Notes: generated by a model not told the origin, from the letters alone. 64,000 nt of DNA from Qipengyuania sp. ABI-127-1 (GCA_022953095.1 JALJCR010000002.1:186001-250000), one strand, 5' to 3'; positions 45,056 to 54,389 are shown, counted from the first letter of the stretch. A program made the numbers and translations.

Positions 45056-46345
45056 ATGGCAAATGTGACCGTAATCGGTGCCCAGTGGGGCGATGAGGGC
45101 AAGGGCAAGATCGTCGACTGGCTCGCTAGTCGGGCAGACGCCGTCGTGCGCTTCCAGGGCGGGCACAATGCCGGCCACACGCTCGTCGTGGGCGACAAGA
45201 CCTACAAGCTGTCGCTGCTGCCGAGCGGCATTGTCACCGGCACGTTGAGCATCGTCGGCAATGGCGTCGTGCTCGATCCCTGGCATCTCAAGGCCGAGGT
45301 CGAGAAGCTCGAGGCGCAGGGCGTCGAGATCAATCCCGACAATTTCGCGATTGCCGACAATTGCCCGCTGATCCTGCCCATCCACCGCGATCTCGACGGT
45401 CTGCGTGAAACCGCGGCCGGTTCGGGCAAGATCGGCACCACCGGGCGCGGCATCGGCCCGGCTTACGAGGACAAGGTCGGCCGCCGCGCGATCCGCGTGT
45501 GCGATCTGGCGCATCTCGACCATCTCGAACCGCAGCTCGACCGGCTGTGCGCGCACCATGACGCACTGCGGGCGGGCTTCGACCAGCCGCCCATTGATCG
45601 CGAGGAGCTGCTCGCCCAGCTACGCGAGATCGCGCCCTTCGTGCTGCAATTCGCCCAGCCGGTGTGGAAACGCCTGAAGAAGGTCCGCAAGGCCGGCGCC
45701 AAGATCCTGTTCGAGGGCGCGCAGGGCGTGCTGCTCGACATCGATCACGGCACTTACCCCTTCGTCACCAGCTCGAACACCGTCAGCGGAACCGCCGCAG
45801 CCGGTAGCGGTCTTGGACCGAACTCCACCGGCTTCGTGCTCGGCATCGTCAAGGCCTACACGACACGCGTCGGCAGCGGACCGTTCCCGACCGAGCTCGA
45901 CGACGAGGTCGGCCAGGGGCTGGGGACACGCGGCCACGAGTTCGGCACCGTTACCGGACGCCAGCGCCGGGTGGGCTGGTTCGATGCCGTGCTGGTGCGC
46001 CAGACCTGCGCGATCAGCGGCGTGACCGGCATCGCGCTGACCAAGATCGACGTGCTCGACGGAATGGACGAAGTGAAGCTCTGCACCGGCTATCGGCTGC
46101 GCGGGCAGGTCTACGATTACTTCCCCAGCCACGCCGCCGACCAGGCTGCGGTGGAGCCGATCTACGAGACGATGGAGGGCTGGAAGGGAAGCACGGCAGG
46201 CGCGCGCAGCTATGCCGATCTGCCCGCCAATGCGGTGAAATACATCCAGCGCGTGCAGGAACTGATCGAAACGCCGGTGGCGCTGGTTTCCACCAGCCCC
46301 GAGCGCGACGACACGATCCTGATGCGCGACCCGTTCATGGATTGA
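45056..46345 (+). CDS. purA: Adenylosuccinate synthetase
   Basis: GTP-dependent ligase that converts IMP and aspartate to adenylosuccinate, the first step to AMP. 429 residues of normal length. N-terminal [16 protein letters not shown] binds phosphate; [24 protein letters not shown] text ([17 protein letters not shown]) near residue 130, [21 protein letters not shown] near residue 220 (family signature, shown in part), and [12 protein letters not shown] near residue 300. It is followed six bases later by the L,D-transpeptidase gene, probably cotranscribed. Confidence 0.98.
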   Translation: MANVTVIGAQWGDEGKGKIVDWLASRADAVVRFQGGHNAGHTLVVGDKTYKLSLLPSGIVTGTLSIVGNGVVLDPWHLKAEVEKLEAQGVEINPDNFAIADNCPLILPIHRDLDGLRETAAGSGKIGTTGRGIGPAYEDKVGRRAIRVCDLAHLDHLEPQLDRLCAHHDALRAGFDQPPIDREELLAQLREIAPFVLQFAQPVWKRLKKVRKAGAKILFEGAQGVLLDIDHGTYPFVTSSNTVSGTAAAGSGLGPNSTGFVLGIVKAYTTRVGSGPFPTELDDEVGQGLGTRGHEFGTVTGRQRRVGWFDAVLVRQTCAISGVTGIALTKIDVLDGMDEVKLCTGYRLRGQVYDYFPSHAADQAAVEPIYETMEGWKGSTAGARSYADLPANAVKYIQRVQELIETPVALVSTSPERDDTILMRDPFMD

Positions 46346-46351
46346 TTGCAA

Positions 46352-46888
46352 ATGCGCGGTATGGTGCATGCCATCATGCGCAGCCTCGCCCTTTCTTTAG
46401 CGATCGCAGTTGCCGCAGCAGCGCTGCCAGCATCGCATGCCCATGCGCAGCAGGCGCGGCCGGGCGAGCGGGCGGATTTCGTCCTCATCGACAAGTCGGA
46501 CCGCACATTGTGGGTGTATCAGGGCGGCCGGGTGATCCGCAGCTATTCGGGCCTGCAATATGGTGACCGGCCGATGGGGCACAAACGCTTTCAGGGGGAC
46601 GAGCGTACCCCGGAAGGGCGCTATACGATCACCTATGGCAATGAGCAGTCGAGCTTCTATCTCAGCCTGCATATCAATTATCCCAATGCGCAGGACAGGG
46701 CCTATGCGCGTGCCCGGGGCCGCTCGCCGGGCGGGTTGATTTTCCTCCATGGCCAGCCCAACGGCCTGCCTTTCGACGAGCGGGTGCCGGGCGACTGGAC
46801 CGATGGCTGCATCGCGCTCTCGAATGCCGAGATCGCCGAGCTGTGGAGCCTGGTGCCCGACGGAACCCCGATAGAGATCAGGCCCTAA
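46352..46888 (+). CDS. L,D-transpeptidase (YkuD domain), exported
   Basis: Periplasmic enzyme family that makes 3-3 crosslinks or attaches proteins to peptidoglycan. 178 residues from ATG 46352, or 170 from ATG 46376. A signal peptide ends PASHAHAQ. YkuD starts DFVLIDKSDRTLWVYQ; the catalytic motif is spread as FLHGQPN and DWTDGCIALSNAEI, with Cys near residue 158. Length is that of a single-domain Ldt without LysM. It is joined to purA by a short gap, and its last bases overlap the convergent membrane-protein gene by four. Confidence 0.88.
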   Translation: MRGMVHAIMRSLALSLAIAVAAAALPASHAHAQQARPGERADFVLIDKSDRTLWVYQGGRVIRSYSGLQYGDRPMGHKRFQGDERTPEGRYTITYGNEQSSFYLSLHINYPNAQDRAYARARGRSPGGLIFLHGQPNGLPFDERVPGDWTDGCIALSNAEIAELWSLVPDGTPIEIRP

Positions 46889-47259
46889 CCGCGACGATCC
46901 TCCAGCATCGCCAACTGCACCTGCAGTCGTTTCACTTCCCGCAGGACAGTGAGCATGTTCATGCGGTTGAAGAACCATTCTTTGAGGAAACCCTGCGCGA
47001 TCAGCGCCGCGATCGTTGCGAGGCTCCACAGCACCGTCTCGCGCACGTCAGGTGCAACGAGCGCCTGATAGAGCGTGTAGATCATTGCCGCACCGAGGGC
47101 GAAGGATACCACCGCCATGAGCTTGGCCCAGCCGCCCAGCGCGCCCCCCATGGCATCGCCGATCTGTCGGAACATGCCGCGATCTTCCTCCAGCCGGTCG
47201 AGAAATGCTCTGTCGTCCGCGTCGAGCGCGGTGCGGATCTGGTCGTCGATATCGGTCAT
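46885..47259 (-). CDS. Small membrane protein coupled to sigma factor (DUF6768-like)
   Basis: A 124-residue protein with a soluble N-terminus of about 45 residues, two membrane segments (MAVVSFALGAAMIYTLYQALV and TVLWSLATIAALIAQGF) and a C-terminal helix rich in charged residues that looks like a short coiled coil. Its start overlaps the sigma factor stop by four bases (ATGA), so it is translationally coupled to it. That position, as in anti-sigma pairs, suggests a membrane-bound partner, but no anti-sigma fold or zinc motif is visible. Family name is an impression only. Confidence 0.7.
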   Translation of the reverse strand: MTDIDDQIRTALDADDRAFLDRLEEDRGMFRQIGDAMGGALGGWAKLMAVVSFALGAAMIYTLYQALVAPDVRETVLWSLATIAALIAQGFLKEWFFNRMNMLTVLREVKRLQVQLAMLEDRRG

Positions 47260-47822
47260 AGGTCTTCTCCTGGTTTGTCTTCGCTCAGGGCCACTTTCAG
47301 CTTGCGGCGAGCGTGGAAGAGGCGCGTCTTGGCGGTGCCCAGCGGCACTTGCTGCACCTCGGCGATCTCGGCGAGGGTGAGCCCTTCGACGAAGAACAGT
47401 TGCGCGGCGAATCGTTGATCGCGGGGTAGCGCAGCGAAGGCCTGGCGGATGGCTAACGCATCATCCGCCGTGGCGGGCAGATCGGGTTCTTCCCCGCTCT
47501 CGGCTTTGTGCAATCTGCTCGACTGCGCCCTCCGGATATGATCCGTGCATCGCCGACGCAGGATGCCGAAGGCCCAGGGTGCAAAGCGAGTCGGATCACG
47601 CAAGCCCTCGACCCCGCGCAGGATCGACAGCCAAGTCTCCTGAACCACCCCCAGCGCCGCTTCGTCATCGGCAAGGAGCCGCCGGGCGGTGCGCGCCAAT
47701 CGTGGCTGCCAGCGTACCGCAAGCCGTTCCCGGGCGCGCCGGTCGCCAGATTGCACCAGCGTGACGAGCAATTCGTCATAGAGCCGTTCCGCCGACGGCG
47801 CTTTGGCGTTCCGCCCTGACAT
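47256..47822 (-). CDS. ECF-type RNA polymerase sigma factor
   Basis: Sigma-70 family factor of 188 residues. Region 2 includes RLLADDEAALGVVQETWLSILR near residue 50-70 (shown in part), with the core-binding helix, and region 4 is LPRDQRFAAQLFFVEGLTLAEIAEVQQVPLGTAKTRLFHARRKL near residues 125-170, summarised by GTAKTRLFHARR. Start 47822 (MSGRNAKAPS) chosen; an upstream ATG at 47882 is in the divergent promoter. Downstream membrane gene is coupled. Target regulon unknown; the divergent regulator at 47945 is a candidate. Confidence 0.9.
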   Translation of the reverse strand: MSGRNAKAPSAERLYDELLVTLVQSGDRRARERLAVRWQPRLARTARRLLADDEAALGVVQETWLSILRGVEGLRDPTRFAPWAFGILRRRCTDHIRRAQSSRLHKAESGEEPDLPATADDALAIRQAFAALPRDQRFAAQLFFVEGLTLAEIAEVQQVPLGTAKTRLFHARRKLKVALSEDKPGEDL

Positions 47823-47944
47823 GATCGGATAGTCGCAGCAGGGCGGCAAATGGTTCAATCGGTCTCGCGATTTTTGCTCCACTTCTTGACCTGATCCTGA
47901 TTTGTTCCCACTATGTCTCTTCGTCAGGCAAGGAGTACGACTCG
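47823..47944. promoter_or_regulatory. Divergent promoter region of sigma factor and winged-helix regulator
   Basis: A 122-base intergenic region. On the plus strand TTGACC is followed 19-20 bases later by CTATGT, close to a sigma-70-like pair but with a long spacer. AAGGAG stands ten bases before the regulator ATG. No inverted repeat is clear. Confidence 0.35.
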
Positions 47945-48916
47945 ATGCAGGCCAATTTTAGCTACGAGCCAGAATGCGATTCTTCCGGCAACCGACTTTC
48001 GGTGACCGTACTGGCGGATCGTGATCATGTTCGCGCCGAAATGCGTGAAGATGTACTGGCGGCCGGATTCCGCCTCCTCGAATGTTGTAGTCTGGAAGAG
48101 TATGCGCAGGGACCGCTCGCCGCGCTGGGCGATCTGGTGCTGATCGATTGCGGGCAGGCGAGTGCCGATGCGCTGGCGCTGCTTTCCCGGCTCGACATGC
48201 GCGGCGGCAAGGCGGGCGCGCAAATGGTGGTTTCCACCACAATGGCTGCGCTCGACAGCGTGTTCGCCTGCTTTTCGATGTCGTCTCCGCAGATCCTCGT
48301 CGATCCCGCGAGGGCCGAACGAGTGATCGCCATCGGCCGGGTGCTGGCGCGCATTTCCAATCTGCGATTGCGCGAAATGGGCGAGGAGGACCGGCTCATG
48401 CTTTTGCGCCTGACCGAGCAGGTCGGTCGAATTGCGGAACGGCTCGAAATGCTCTCACCCGGCCAGCGCGAAGGGGGTGGGGCGTTCCGCTTCGAAGCTC
48501 CGGCCACCGCGTGGCATGGCGAGGGGCAAGACTATACGCCGGAGCATCAGGACGATGACCGTCCCCGCCTTCCCGATGCTGCCGTCATCCGGCGGTTGAT
48601 CAAGGCTCGCCAGTTGCGCGCGCGTTATTTCGATGCCGACCACTTCGCCGATCCCGCCTGGGATATATTGCTCGATCTGGCGGCTGCACGGGCCGAGCGG
48701 CAGCAGGTCAGCGTCACTTCATTGTGCATTGCGGCTGGCGTCCCGGCGACGACTGCGCTGCGCTGGATCGGCCAGATGGTTGATGCCGATCTCCTGGTAC
48801 GGGTTTCCGATCCGCACGACCGGCGCCGCGCCTATATTGCCCTGGCCGACAACACGGCCGATGCAATGGCGCGCTATTTCGCCGAAGTGCGTGCAGGGGA
48901 ACTGGCGGTCATCTGA
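47945..48916 (+). CDS. Winged-helix (MarR-like) regulator with receiver-like N-terminal half
   Basis: A 323-residue soluble protein. Residues 15-145 have alternating strands and helices like a response-regulator receiver (SVTVLADRDHVRAEMREDV, then GDLVLIDCGQASADALALLSR), but the phospho-acceptor Asp position looks like DCG and the rest of the acidic pocket is not convincing. Residues 205-315 form a MarR-like winged helix: PAWDILLDLAAARAERQQVS, LCIAAGVPATTALRWIGQM, and the wing VSDPHDRRRAYIAL. Function unknown; it may integrate a ligand signal. ATG 47945 has AAGGAG. Its 3' end overlaps the convergent siroheme synthase gene by 43 bases. Confidence 0.7.
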   Translation: MQANFSYEPECDSSGNRLSVTVLADRDHVRAEMREDVLAAGFRLLECCSLEEYAQGPLAALGDLVLIDCGQASADALALLSRLDMRGGKAGAQMVVSTTMAALDSVFACFSMSSPQILVDPARAERVIAIGRVLARISNLRLREMGEEDRLMLLRLTEQVGRIAERLEMLSPGQREGGGAFRFEAPATAWHGEGQDYTPEHQDDDRPRLPDAAVIRRLIKARQLRARYFDADHFADPAWDILLDLAAARAERQQVSVTSLCIAAGVPATTALRWIGQMVDADLLVRVSDPHDRRRAYIALADNTADAMARYFAEVRAGELAVI

Positions 48917-49680
48917 TCCAGTCTCAAAATGACGGTCAGGCCTGCTTCCGGCGGTGTGGCGGGAAGCGCCGTGCGCACCGCGTCGGCGCGCGCCCGGACC
49001 AGCACTTCTTCGGGTATCTGCGGATCGTGCAGCACGGTATCGGCCATGCCCAGCGCGCGTGCCTGCCGCAGCGTCAGCTCCTCGGGATCGCTGCTGGTCA
49101 GCGTGAAATCCAGCACTTCGCTCCGCTTGGTCGCGTTTCTCCCGGCTAGCCATTGCTGTACCGTCCCGGCCTCGGGGTTCGCGAATGGATCGAGCGCGCC
49201 CCCTTCCTGCAAAGCGGTGTCGATCGCCCGTCGCCGCGCATTGCCATCGGGGAAGCGGGCACGGATGGCATCGCGCGCTGCTGCCAATGCCGTCGCCAGC
49301 ATTCCCAGCGATTGGGGCAGTATCGCCTCCAGCCGCAGGCGCAGATGCTTGGCCAGCCCGGCCGAGGCACCGCCCGTGCTTACCGCCACCAGCACCGGAT
49401 CGCGGTCGAGCACACTCGGCAGAGTGAAATCGCACAAATCGGGCCGGTCGGCGACGTTTACCAGCAGCCCCGCGCGCTTGAGCCGCAAAGCGGCGGCCTC
49501 TGCGGCGCGGCTGTCTTCCAGCGCAACGAAAGCGATCATGGCATGATGGGCTTCGGTTTCGGGGCAGGGCAGGCCTCCGCAACGCTCCACCAGCCGGGCC
49601 TTCGCCCCGGCCATGTCGCCCGTCCCCACGACCACCACGCGCTTTCCGCGGATGCGGTGGAAGAGGGGAAGGCTATGCAT
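48874..49680 (-). CDS. Siroheme synthase-like protein (Met8 half) with methyltransferase remnant
   Basis: 268 residues. The N-terminal part is the Met8/CysG precorrin-2 dehydrogenase/ferrochelatase: LPLFHRIRGKRVVVVGTGDMAGAKARLV (shown in part), VNVADRPDLCDFTLPSVLDR near residue 80 and VSTGGASAGLAKHLR near residue 100. The last 70 residues, EVLDFTLTSSDPEELTLRQARALG then ADTVLHDPQIPEEVL, resemble the very start of uroporphyrinogen-III C-methyltransferase but stop before the catalytic domain. It ends 12 bases before lysA begins upstream on the same strand, so it is the fourth gene of the argH operon. Likely makes sirohaem for sulfite reductase, in part. Confidence 0.85.
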   Translation of the reverse strand: MHSLPLFHRIRGKRVVVVGTGDMAGAKARLVERCGGLPCPETEAHHAMIAFVALEDSRAAEAAALRLKRAGLLVNVADRPDLCDFTLPSVLDRDPVLVAVSTGGASAGLAKHLRLRLEAILPQSLGMLATALAAARDAIRARFPDGNARRRAIDTALQEGGALDPFANPEAGTVQQWLAGRNATKRSEVLDFTLTSSDPEELTLRQARALGMADTVLHDPQIPEEVLVRARADAVRTALPATPPEAGLTVILRLDQMTASSPARTSAK

Positions 49681-49692
49681 GACGCCCGCGCA

Positions 49693-50955
49693 TCAGCCGA
49701 GCCATTCCGGAACGCGCTCCGCATCCATGATCGCACTGGCCGCGATTCGCTCGGCGACCACGGCGTAGCGATCGCCGTCGACCAGCGCTTCCGCCACGAA
49801 ACCGCGCGAATTGTAAGACGAGGCCATGGTCGCGCCATAGGCTCCGGCAGTACGAAACACCGCCAGGTCTCCAGCTACCAGGGCATCGCATTCGCGGTCC
49901 ATGGCAAAGGTATCGCCCGTTTCGCAGATCGGGCCGACGATATGCGCGGTCATCTTCTCCCCCGTGGGCTCGACCGCTTCGAAATCATGCCAGGCGCCGT
50001 ACATGGCAGGCCGTGCAAGGTCGTTCATCGCCGCATCGACGACAACGAAAGGAGGCCCGTTTCCACTGCGTTTCGAGCGGATCACGCGGGTCAGCAATAC
50101 GCCCGCATTGCCCGCGATCACGCGACCGGGTTCGAACATCAGACGGACATTCCAGCCCTTGGTGACGCGCGCCACCATCGCCCCATAATCGGCCGGAGCG
50201 GGCAGTTGCTCGCCCGCCTTGTAGGGCACGCCGAGCCCGCCGCCGAGATCGGCGTGGGTCACCGTGCAACCCTTGTCGCGCAGCTCGGCAATCAGCGTGC
50301 CGACCTTGACGAAAGCGGTTTCCAGCGGCTCCAGCGAAGAAAGCTGACTGCCGATATGGACCGCGATGCCGCGCATATCGAGGCCATCCTCACGCGCCAG
50401 CCCCGCATAGATTTCCGCCGCGCGATCCAGCGGAACGCCAAACTTGTTCTCGCGCTTGCCGGTCGAAATCTTTTCGTGGGTGCGCGCGTCGACATCGGGA
50501 TTGACCCGCAGCGCACAGGCCGCGCGCTTGCCCTGCCGTGCAGCGATGGCGGAAAGTTCGTACCCCTCTTCTTCGCTCTCGATGTTGAACTGGCCGATCC
50601 CTTCATCAAGCCCCTGCAGCAATTCGGCATGAGTTTTGCCGACGCCCGAAAACACGATGTCCTCCGGCTTCATTCCCGCAGCCAGTGCGCGTGTCAGCTC
50701 CCCGCCCGAGACGACATCGGCGCCGTACCCCTCGTTTGCGAGGATTTTCAGCACGGCAAGATTGGGATTGGCCTTGACCGCAAAGGCGATGTGCGGATTG
50801 TCGAGGCTGGATAGCGCTTCGCGGAACACGCGTGCGTGCCGTTCCAGCGTCGCGCGGGAATAGACATAGACGGGGGTCCCCACTTCCTCGGCAATGCGCG
50901 GCAGGGGAACGTCTTCGGCGTACAGCACGCCGTCTCGAGGCTGGAAATGATCCAT
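49693..50955 (-). CDS. lysA: Diaminopimelate decarboxylase
   Basis: PLP enzyme that forms lysine from meso-diaminopimelate. 420 residues. Starts MDHFQPRDGVLYAEDV; PLP lysine is in AFAVKANPNLAVL near residue 60. HIGSQLSSLEPLE near residue 205, GGGLGVPY near residue 245, EPGRVIAGNAG near residue 285 and the substrate loop GPICETGDTFA near residue 355 follow. Start 50955 is preferred over 50973. Placed between lptM and the siroheme gene; DAP also feeds MurE. Confidence 0.96.
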   Translation of the reverse strand: MDHFQPRDGVLYAEDVPLPRIAEEVGTPVYVYSRATLERHARVFREALSSLDNPHIAFAVKANPNLAVLKILANEGYGADVVSGGELTRALAAGMKPEDIVFSGVGKTHAELLQGLDEGIGQFNIESEEEGYELSAIAARQGKRAACALRVNPDVDARTHEKISTGKRENKFGVPLDRAAEIYAGLAREDGLDMRGIAVHIGSQLSSLEPLETAFVKVGTLIAELRDKGCTVTHADLGGGLGVPYKAGEQLPAPADYGAMVARVTKGWNVRLMFEPGRVIAGNAGVLLTRVIRSKRSGNGPPFVVVDAAMNDLARPAMYGAWHDFEAVEPTGEKMTAHIVGPICETGDTFAMDRECDALVAGDLAVFRTAGAYGATMASSYNSRGFVAEALVDGDRYAVVAERIAASAIMDAERVPEWLG

Positions 50956-51016
50956 GCGCGCGCCTGTGCCCAAAGCCCGTGCCTATGTCGAGCAAGGCTT
51001 GCTTGTTATGTTGAAA

Positions 51017-51253
51017 TCACTCGGGCGGCAGGTCGAACGGATCGTCTTCGCGTTCTTCCGATCGGGTGCGCAATTCGACATTGCGGGCGGGCGCTGCTTC
51101 GGGATCGAGTACGAGCAGCTCATCGGCATCGGGCTGCACCTCCGCGCCATAGGGAGCCGGGGGCAGGGAGGCGCCTTCCACGGGTTCGAGCGGGGCTTTT
51201 TGCCCGCAAGCGCCCAGCATCAGGGCAGCGACAAGTGTGACCCGGTAACGCAT
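51017..51253 (-). CDS. lptM: Small lipoprotein, LptM-like
   Basis: A 78-residue lipoprotein that starts [22 protein letters not shown], with lipobox LGAC and the CGQKxPL motif that marks the LptM/YifL family, which assists LPS transporter LptD assembly. The rest is acidic and Pro-rich. The ATG at 51253 overlaps the argH stop by one base, and lysA follows 61 bases later. In many proteobacteria lptM lies between argH and lysA, as here, which supports the call. Confidence 0.85.
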   Translation of the reverse strand: MRYRVTLVAALMLGACGQKAPLEPVEGASLPPAPYGAEVQPDADELLVLDPEAAPARNVELRTRSEEREDDPFDLPPE

Positions 51254-52674
51254 CAATCCTCCATCCCGAGGCGCTGCTTCGCCGCGGCCACCTGCTCCCT
51301 TACGCGAACCGGCGCGGTCCCGCCATAGGATGCGCGCGCCGCGACCGAGGCATCGACGGACAGTGCCTGGAACACCTCTTGATCGATGCGTTGATCGATC
51401 GCCTTCAGGTCGTCGAGCGCGAGTTGATCGAGCGCCACGCCCTTTTCGTCGGCCAGCTTCACGGCAGCGCCCGTAATATGATGCGCCTCGCGGAACGGAA
51501 TGTCGGCCTGGCGCACCAGCCAGTCGGCAAGGTCGGTCGCGGTCGCATGGCCTGCCTCGGCGGCCTTGCGCATGCGCGCGGTCTCGAAACCGCTGTCGGC
51601 GACCATCCCGGCCATTGCGGCGAGGCTAAGATCGAGCAGGCCCGCGGCTTCGAACACCGGCGGCTTGTCGTCCTGCATGTCCTTCGAATAGGCGAGCGGC
51701 AGGCCCTTCATCGTCACCATCAGCGATGTCGCGCAGCCGATCACGCGGCCGGCATGCCCGCGCACCAGTTCGGCAGCGTCGGGATTGCGCTTTTGCGGCA
51801 TGATCGAACTGCCGGTCGACAGCGTGTCGGGCAGCTTGACGAAGCCGAAGGGCTGACTCGCCCAGATGATGAATTCTTCGGCCAAGCGCGAGAGGTGGAG
51901 CGAGCACTGGCTCGCCGCCATCAGGTAGTCGAGCGCGAAATCGCGGTCGGACACGGCATCGAGGCTGTTGCGCGTGGGCCTTGCGAAACCGAGTGCCTCG
52001 GCAGTCATCTCGCGGTCGAGATCGAATCCGGTCCCGGCCAGCGCCGCCGAACCCAGCGGGCACTCGTCCAGCCGCGTCAGCGCATCGGCAAAGCGCGAAC
52101 GGTCGCGCATCAGCATCTCGAAATAGGCGAGGAGGTGATGGCCGAGCGTGACCGGCTGCGCGGTCTGGAGATGCGTGAAGCCCGGCATGATGCTGTCCGC
52201 ATGCTCTTCCGCCCGGACCACCAGCGCGCCCAGCACGGCGTCGATCCCGGCCACGGCGCGTTGCATGGCGCTGCGCGTCCATATGCGGAAATCGGTCGCC
52301 ACCTGGTCGTTGCGGCTGCGTGCGGTATGGAGCCGCCCTGCAACCGGCCCGACGATTTCGGTCAGCCGCGCTTCCACAGTCATGTGGATGTCTTCTAGGT
52401 CCCAGTTCTCGGGCACCCCGTCGCGTTCATATTCGGCGGCAACCTGTTGCAGACCGTCGTCGATTGCCCGCGCATCGGCTTCGCTCACGATGCCCTGCTT
52501 CGCCAACATGGCGACATGCGCGCGGCTGCCGGCGATATCCTCGCGCCACAGCGCCTTGTCGAAGGGGATCGAGGCGTTGATTTCGCGCATGATCGCGCTA
52601 GGTCCCTCGGCGAACCTGCTGCCCCACATCGAATTGGAGCTGTCCTTGTCCCGCTTGTCGTTCACGCTTGCCAT
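51253..52674 (-). CDS. argH: Argininosuccinate lyase
   Basis: Last enzyme of arginine synthesis, splitting argininosuccinate to arginine and fumarate. 473 residues. [10 protein letters not shown] near residue 16, [10 protein letters not shown] near residue 90, [13 protein letters not shown] near residue 115, and the family signature [12 protein letters not shown] near residue 285. The ATG at 52674 is used; an ATG at 52629 (MWGSRF) would remove 15 weak residues and also remove the 29-base overlap with the divergent thioredoxin-like gene. First gene of the argH-lptM-lysA-siroheme unit. Confidence 0.95.
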   Translation of the reverse strand: MASVNDKRDKDSSNSMWGSRFAEGPSAIMREINASIPFDKALWREDIAGSRAHVAMLAKQGIVSEADARAIDDGLQQVAAEYERDGVPENWDLEDIHMTVEARLTEIVGPVAGRLHTARSRNDQVATDFRIWTRSAMQRAVAGIDAVLGALVVRAEEHADSIMPGFTHLQTAQPVTLGHHLLAYFEMLMRDRSRFADALTRLDECPLGSAALAGTGFDLDREMTAEALGFARPTRNSLDAVSDRDFALDYLMAASQCSLHLSRLAEEFIIWASQPFGFVKLPDTLSTGSSIMPQKRNPDAAELVRGHAGRVIGCATSLMVTMKGLPLAYSKDMQDDKPPVFEAAGLLDLSLAAMAGMVADSGFETARMRKAAEAGHATATDLADWLVRQADIPFREAHHITGAAVKLADEKGVALDQLALDDLKAIDQRIDQEVFQALSVDASVAARASYGGTAPVRVREQVAAAKQRLGMED

Positions 52675-53203
52675 TACCTTCGGTCTTGCTGTCGCCGCCT
52701 GCGATAGGGGCGCGTCTGATGAGGTGCAAGAAAGCAGCGCTTCACCCGCGCCAACCGGGCAGATCGATGATAGCGAGGCGGGTACGCTGATGCCCGCAGC
52801 CAATGTCACCGATCCGCAGGGACGTGTGCTCAACCTCGGCGCGCTGCAGGGCACGCCGGTGTTGATCAATCTCTGGGCCACCTGGTGTGCGCCCTGCGTC
52901 AAGGAGATGCCGCTGCTGGACGAACTGGCAAGCGAGTACGAAGGGCGGCTGCGGGTGTTGACGGTGAGCCAGGACATGCAGGGGGCACAGAAGGTCGAAC
53001 CGTTCTTCGCCGCGAACACATTCGAATGGCTCGAACCGTGGATGGACCCGCAGAACGAGCTCGGCTTCGCCATCGGCGGCGGAATGATGCCGACAACGGT
53101 GCTTTACGATTCGCTCGGCCGCGAAGTCTGGCGCGTGCAGGGCGACTATGATTGGTCGTCCGAGGAAGCCCGCGCCGCCATCGACACGGCGATTGCGGAG
53201 TAG
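52646..53203 (+). CDS. TlpA-like thioredoxin-fold lipoprotein
   Basis: A periplasmic thiol reductase or oxidoreductase of 185 residues. Start is a TTG at 52646 with GGAG six bases upstream. Signal ends in lipobox VAAC near residue 19. The redox site is WATWCAPC near residue 80 with the cis-Pro in MMPTTVLYD near residue 155. It resembles TlpA/ResA, which reduce cytochrome c or copper-site proteins. Its 5' end overlaps the divergent argH start by 29 bases if argH starts at 52674. Partner not in window. Confidence 0.87.
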   Translation: MSRLSFTLAITFGLAVAACDRGASDEVQESSASPAPTGQIDDSEAGTLMPAANVTDPQGRVLNLGALQGTPVLINLWATWCAPCVKEMPLLDELASEYEGRLRVLTVSQDMQGAQKVEPFFAANTFEWLEPWMDPQNELGFAIGGGMMPTTVLYDSLGREVWRVQGDYDWSSEEARAAIDTAIAE

Positions 53204-53228
53204 CGCTGGGCGCACCTGCAACAGGGAA

Positions 53229-53304
53229 TGGTGGGCGATGACAGGCTCGAACTGCCGACCCTCTCGGTGTAAACGAGATGCTCTACCAACTGAGCTAATC
53301 GCCC
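53229..53304 (-). tRNA. tRNA-Val, anticodon TAC
   Basis: 76-base cloverleaf with CCA encoded. Acceptor GGGCGAT pairs with ATCGCCC; D arm GCTC/GAGC; anticodon stem TCTCG/CGAGA frames TTTACAC with anticodon TAC (reads GTA and, by wobble, other GTN codons); T arm GGCAGTTCGAGCCTGTC. It lies 25 bases after the stop of the thioredoxin-like gene on the opposite strand. Confidence 0.97.
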
Positions 53305-53404
53305 CAACCACGGGAACCGCCATGTCTGCGGTGTGCTGCACATAGCGCCCAAATCTTCAAAATCAATTGCCGAGTTTGCATTGGCGGCGCTAGGCCGCTG
53401 AGCC

Positions 53405-54382
53405 ATGACCACCAAGCTCACCGTCCTCGCCACCGGCGGCACCATCGCCGGGATCGCGGGAAGCGCCATCGCGCACGACTATCGTTCGGGTGAGATCGGG
53501 ATCGAGGACTATCTCGAGCGGGTCGGCGGACTGGGGCTGGAGGCGGAGCTTTCGGGCACCCAGATTGCCAATATCGATTCGGCGGATATCGGGCAGGGCA
53601 CCTGGCATTCGCTGCATGTCGCCGCGCTGGCCGCGCTGGCGGACGGGGATTGCCACGGCATCATCGTCACCCACGGCACCGATACGCTGGAAGAAACGGC
53701 CTTCCTGCTCGACCTGACGCTGCCCGCGACCAAGCCGGTGGTGGTGGTCGGGGCGATGCGGCCCGCCGATGCGGTCGGTTATGACGGGCTCAGGAACTTC
53801 GCCAATGCCGTGCGCGTGGCGAGCGATGCGCAAGCCTCCGGGCGCGGGGTGCTGGTGGTGATGGGCGACCGCGTGTTCGCCGCGCGCGATGTGCGCAAGG
53901 TGCGCACCCGCGGGACCGAGGCCTTTCGCGGTTTCCCGCGCGAATCGGTCGGGCTGGTAACGCCCGCCTCGCTCGAATGGTTCGGCGCGCCCTGGCGCAG
54001 CGAAACGCAGGCGGCCTTCGCCTGGCCCGAAACACTGCCCGAAGTGGTGGTCGTCTTCGCCTATGCGGGGCTCGACGGGGCGACCGTGAGGCGACAAATC
54101 GGCGACGAGACGCGCGGTGTGGTGGTTGCGGGCGTGGGCGAGGGCAATATGCCCGAGAGCGCGCGGACCGAGCTGGTCAAATTCGCCCATCGCGGCATCC
54201 CTGTGGTTCGTGCGAGCCGCGCCGACGAGGGCCTGGTCGACCGCGAGCCGGAGGACACGGCAAACGGCTTCATCGCTGCCCGCGCGCTCAACCCGCAAAA
54301 GGCGCGCATCCTGCTGCAATTGCTGCTGGCTGGCGGTGAGAGCGATCCTGCCGCCATCCAGCGCGCCTTCGACGGGCGATAG
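53405..54382 (+). CDS. L-asparaginase
   Basis: Hydrolyses asparagine to aspartate and ammonia; class I/II asparaginase fold of 325 residues with no signal peptide, so cytosolic. First catalytic motif LATGGTIAG with Thr near residue 12; second VTHGTDTLEETAF near residue 90 holds the second Thr-Lys/Asp set. VVVGAMRPADAVGYDG near residue 117 is also typical. Isozyme type and substrate affinity are not readable. It is followed by a REP element. Confidence 0.94.
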   Translation: MTTKLTVLATGGTIAGIAGSAIAHDYRSGEIGIEDYLERVGGLGLEAELSGTQIANIDSADIGQGTWHSLHVAALAALADGDCHGIIVTHGTDTLEETAFLLDLTLPATKPVVVVGAMRPADAVGYDGLRNFANAVRVASDAQASGRGVLVVMGDRVFAARDVRKVRTRGTEAFRGFPRESVGLVTPASLEWFGAPWRSETQAAFAWPETLPEVVVVFAYAGLDGATVRRQIGDETRGVVVAGVGEGNMPESARTELVKFAHRGIPVVRASRADEGLVDREPEDTANGFIAARALNPQKARILLQLLLAGGESDPAAIQRAFDGR

Positions 54383-54389
54383 AGATCAC

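Noticed and set aside
53226-53404. A small plus-strand gene over the tRNA-Val region
   Set aside because: The open frame is the complement of the tRNA and has no start site or family match.
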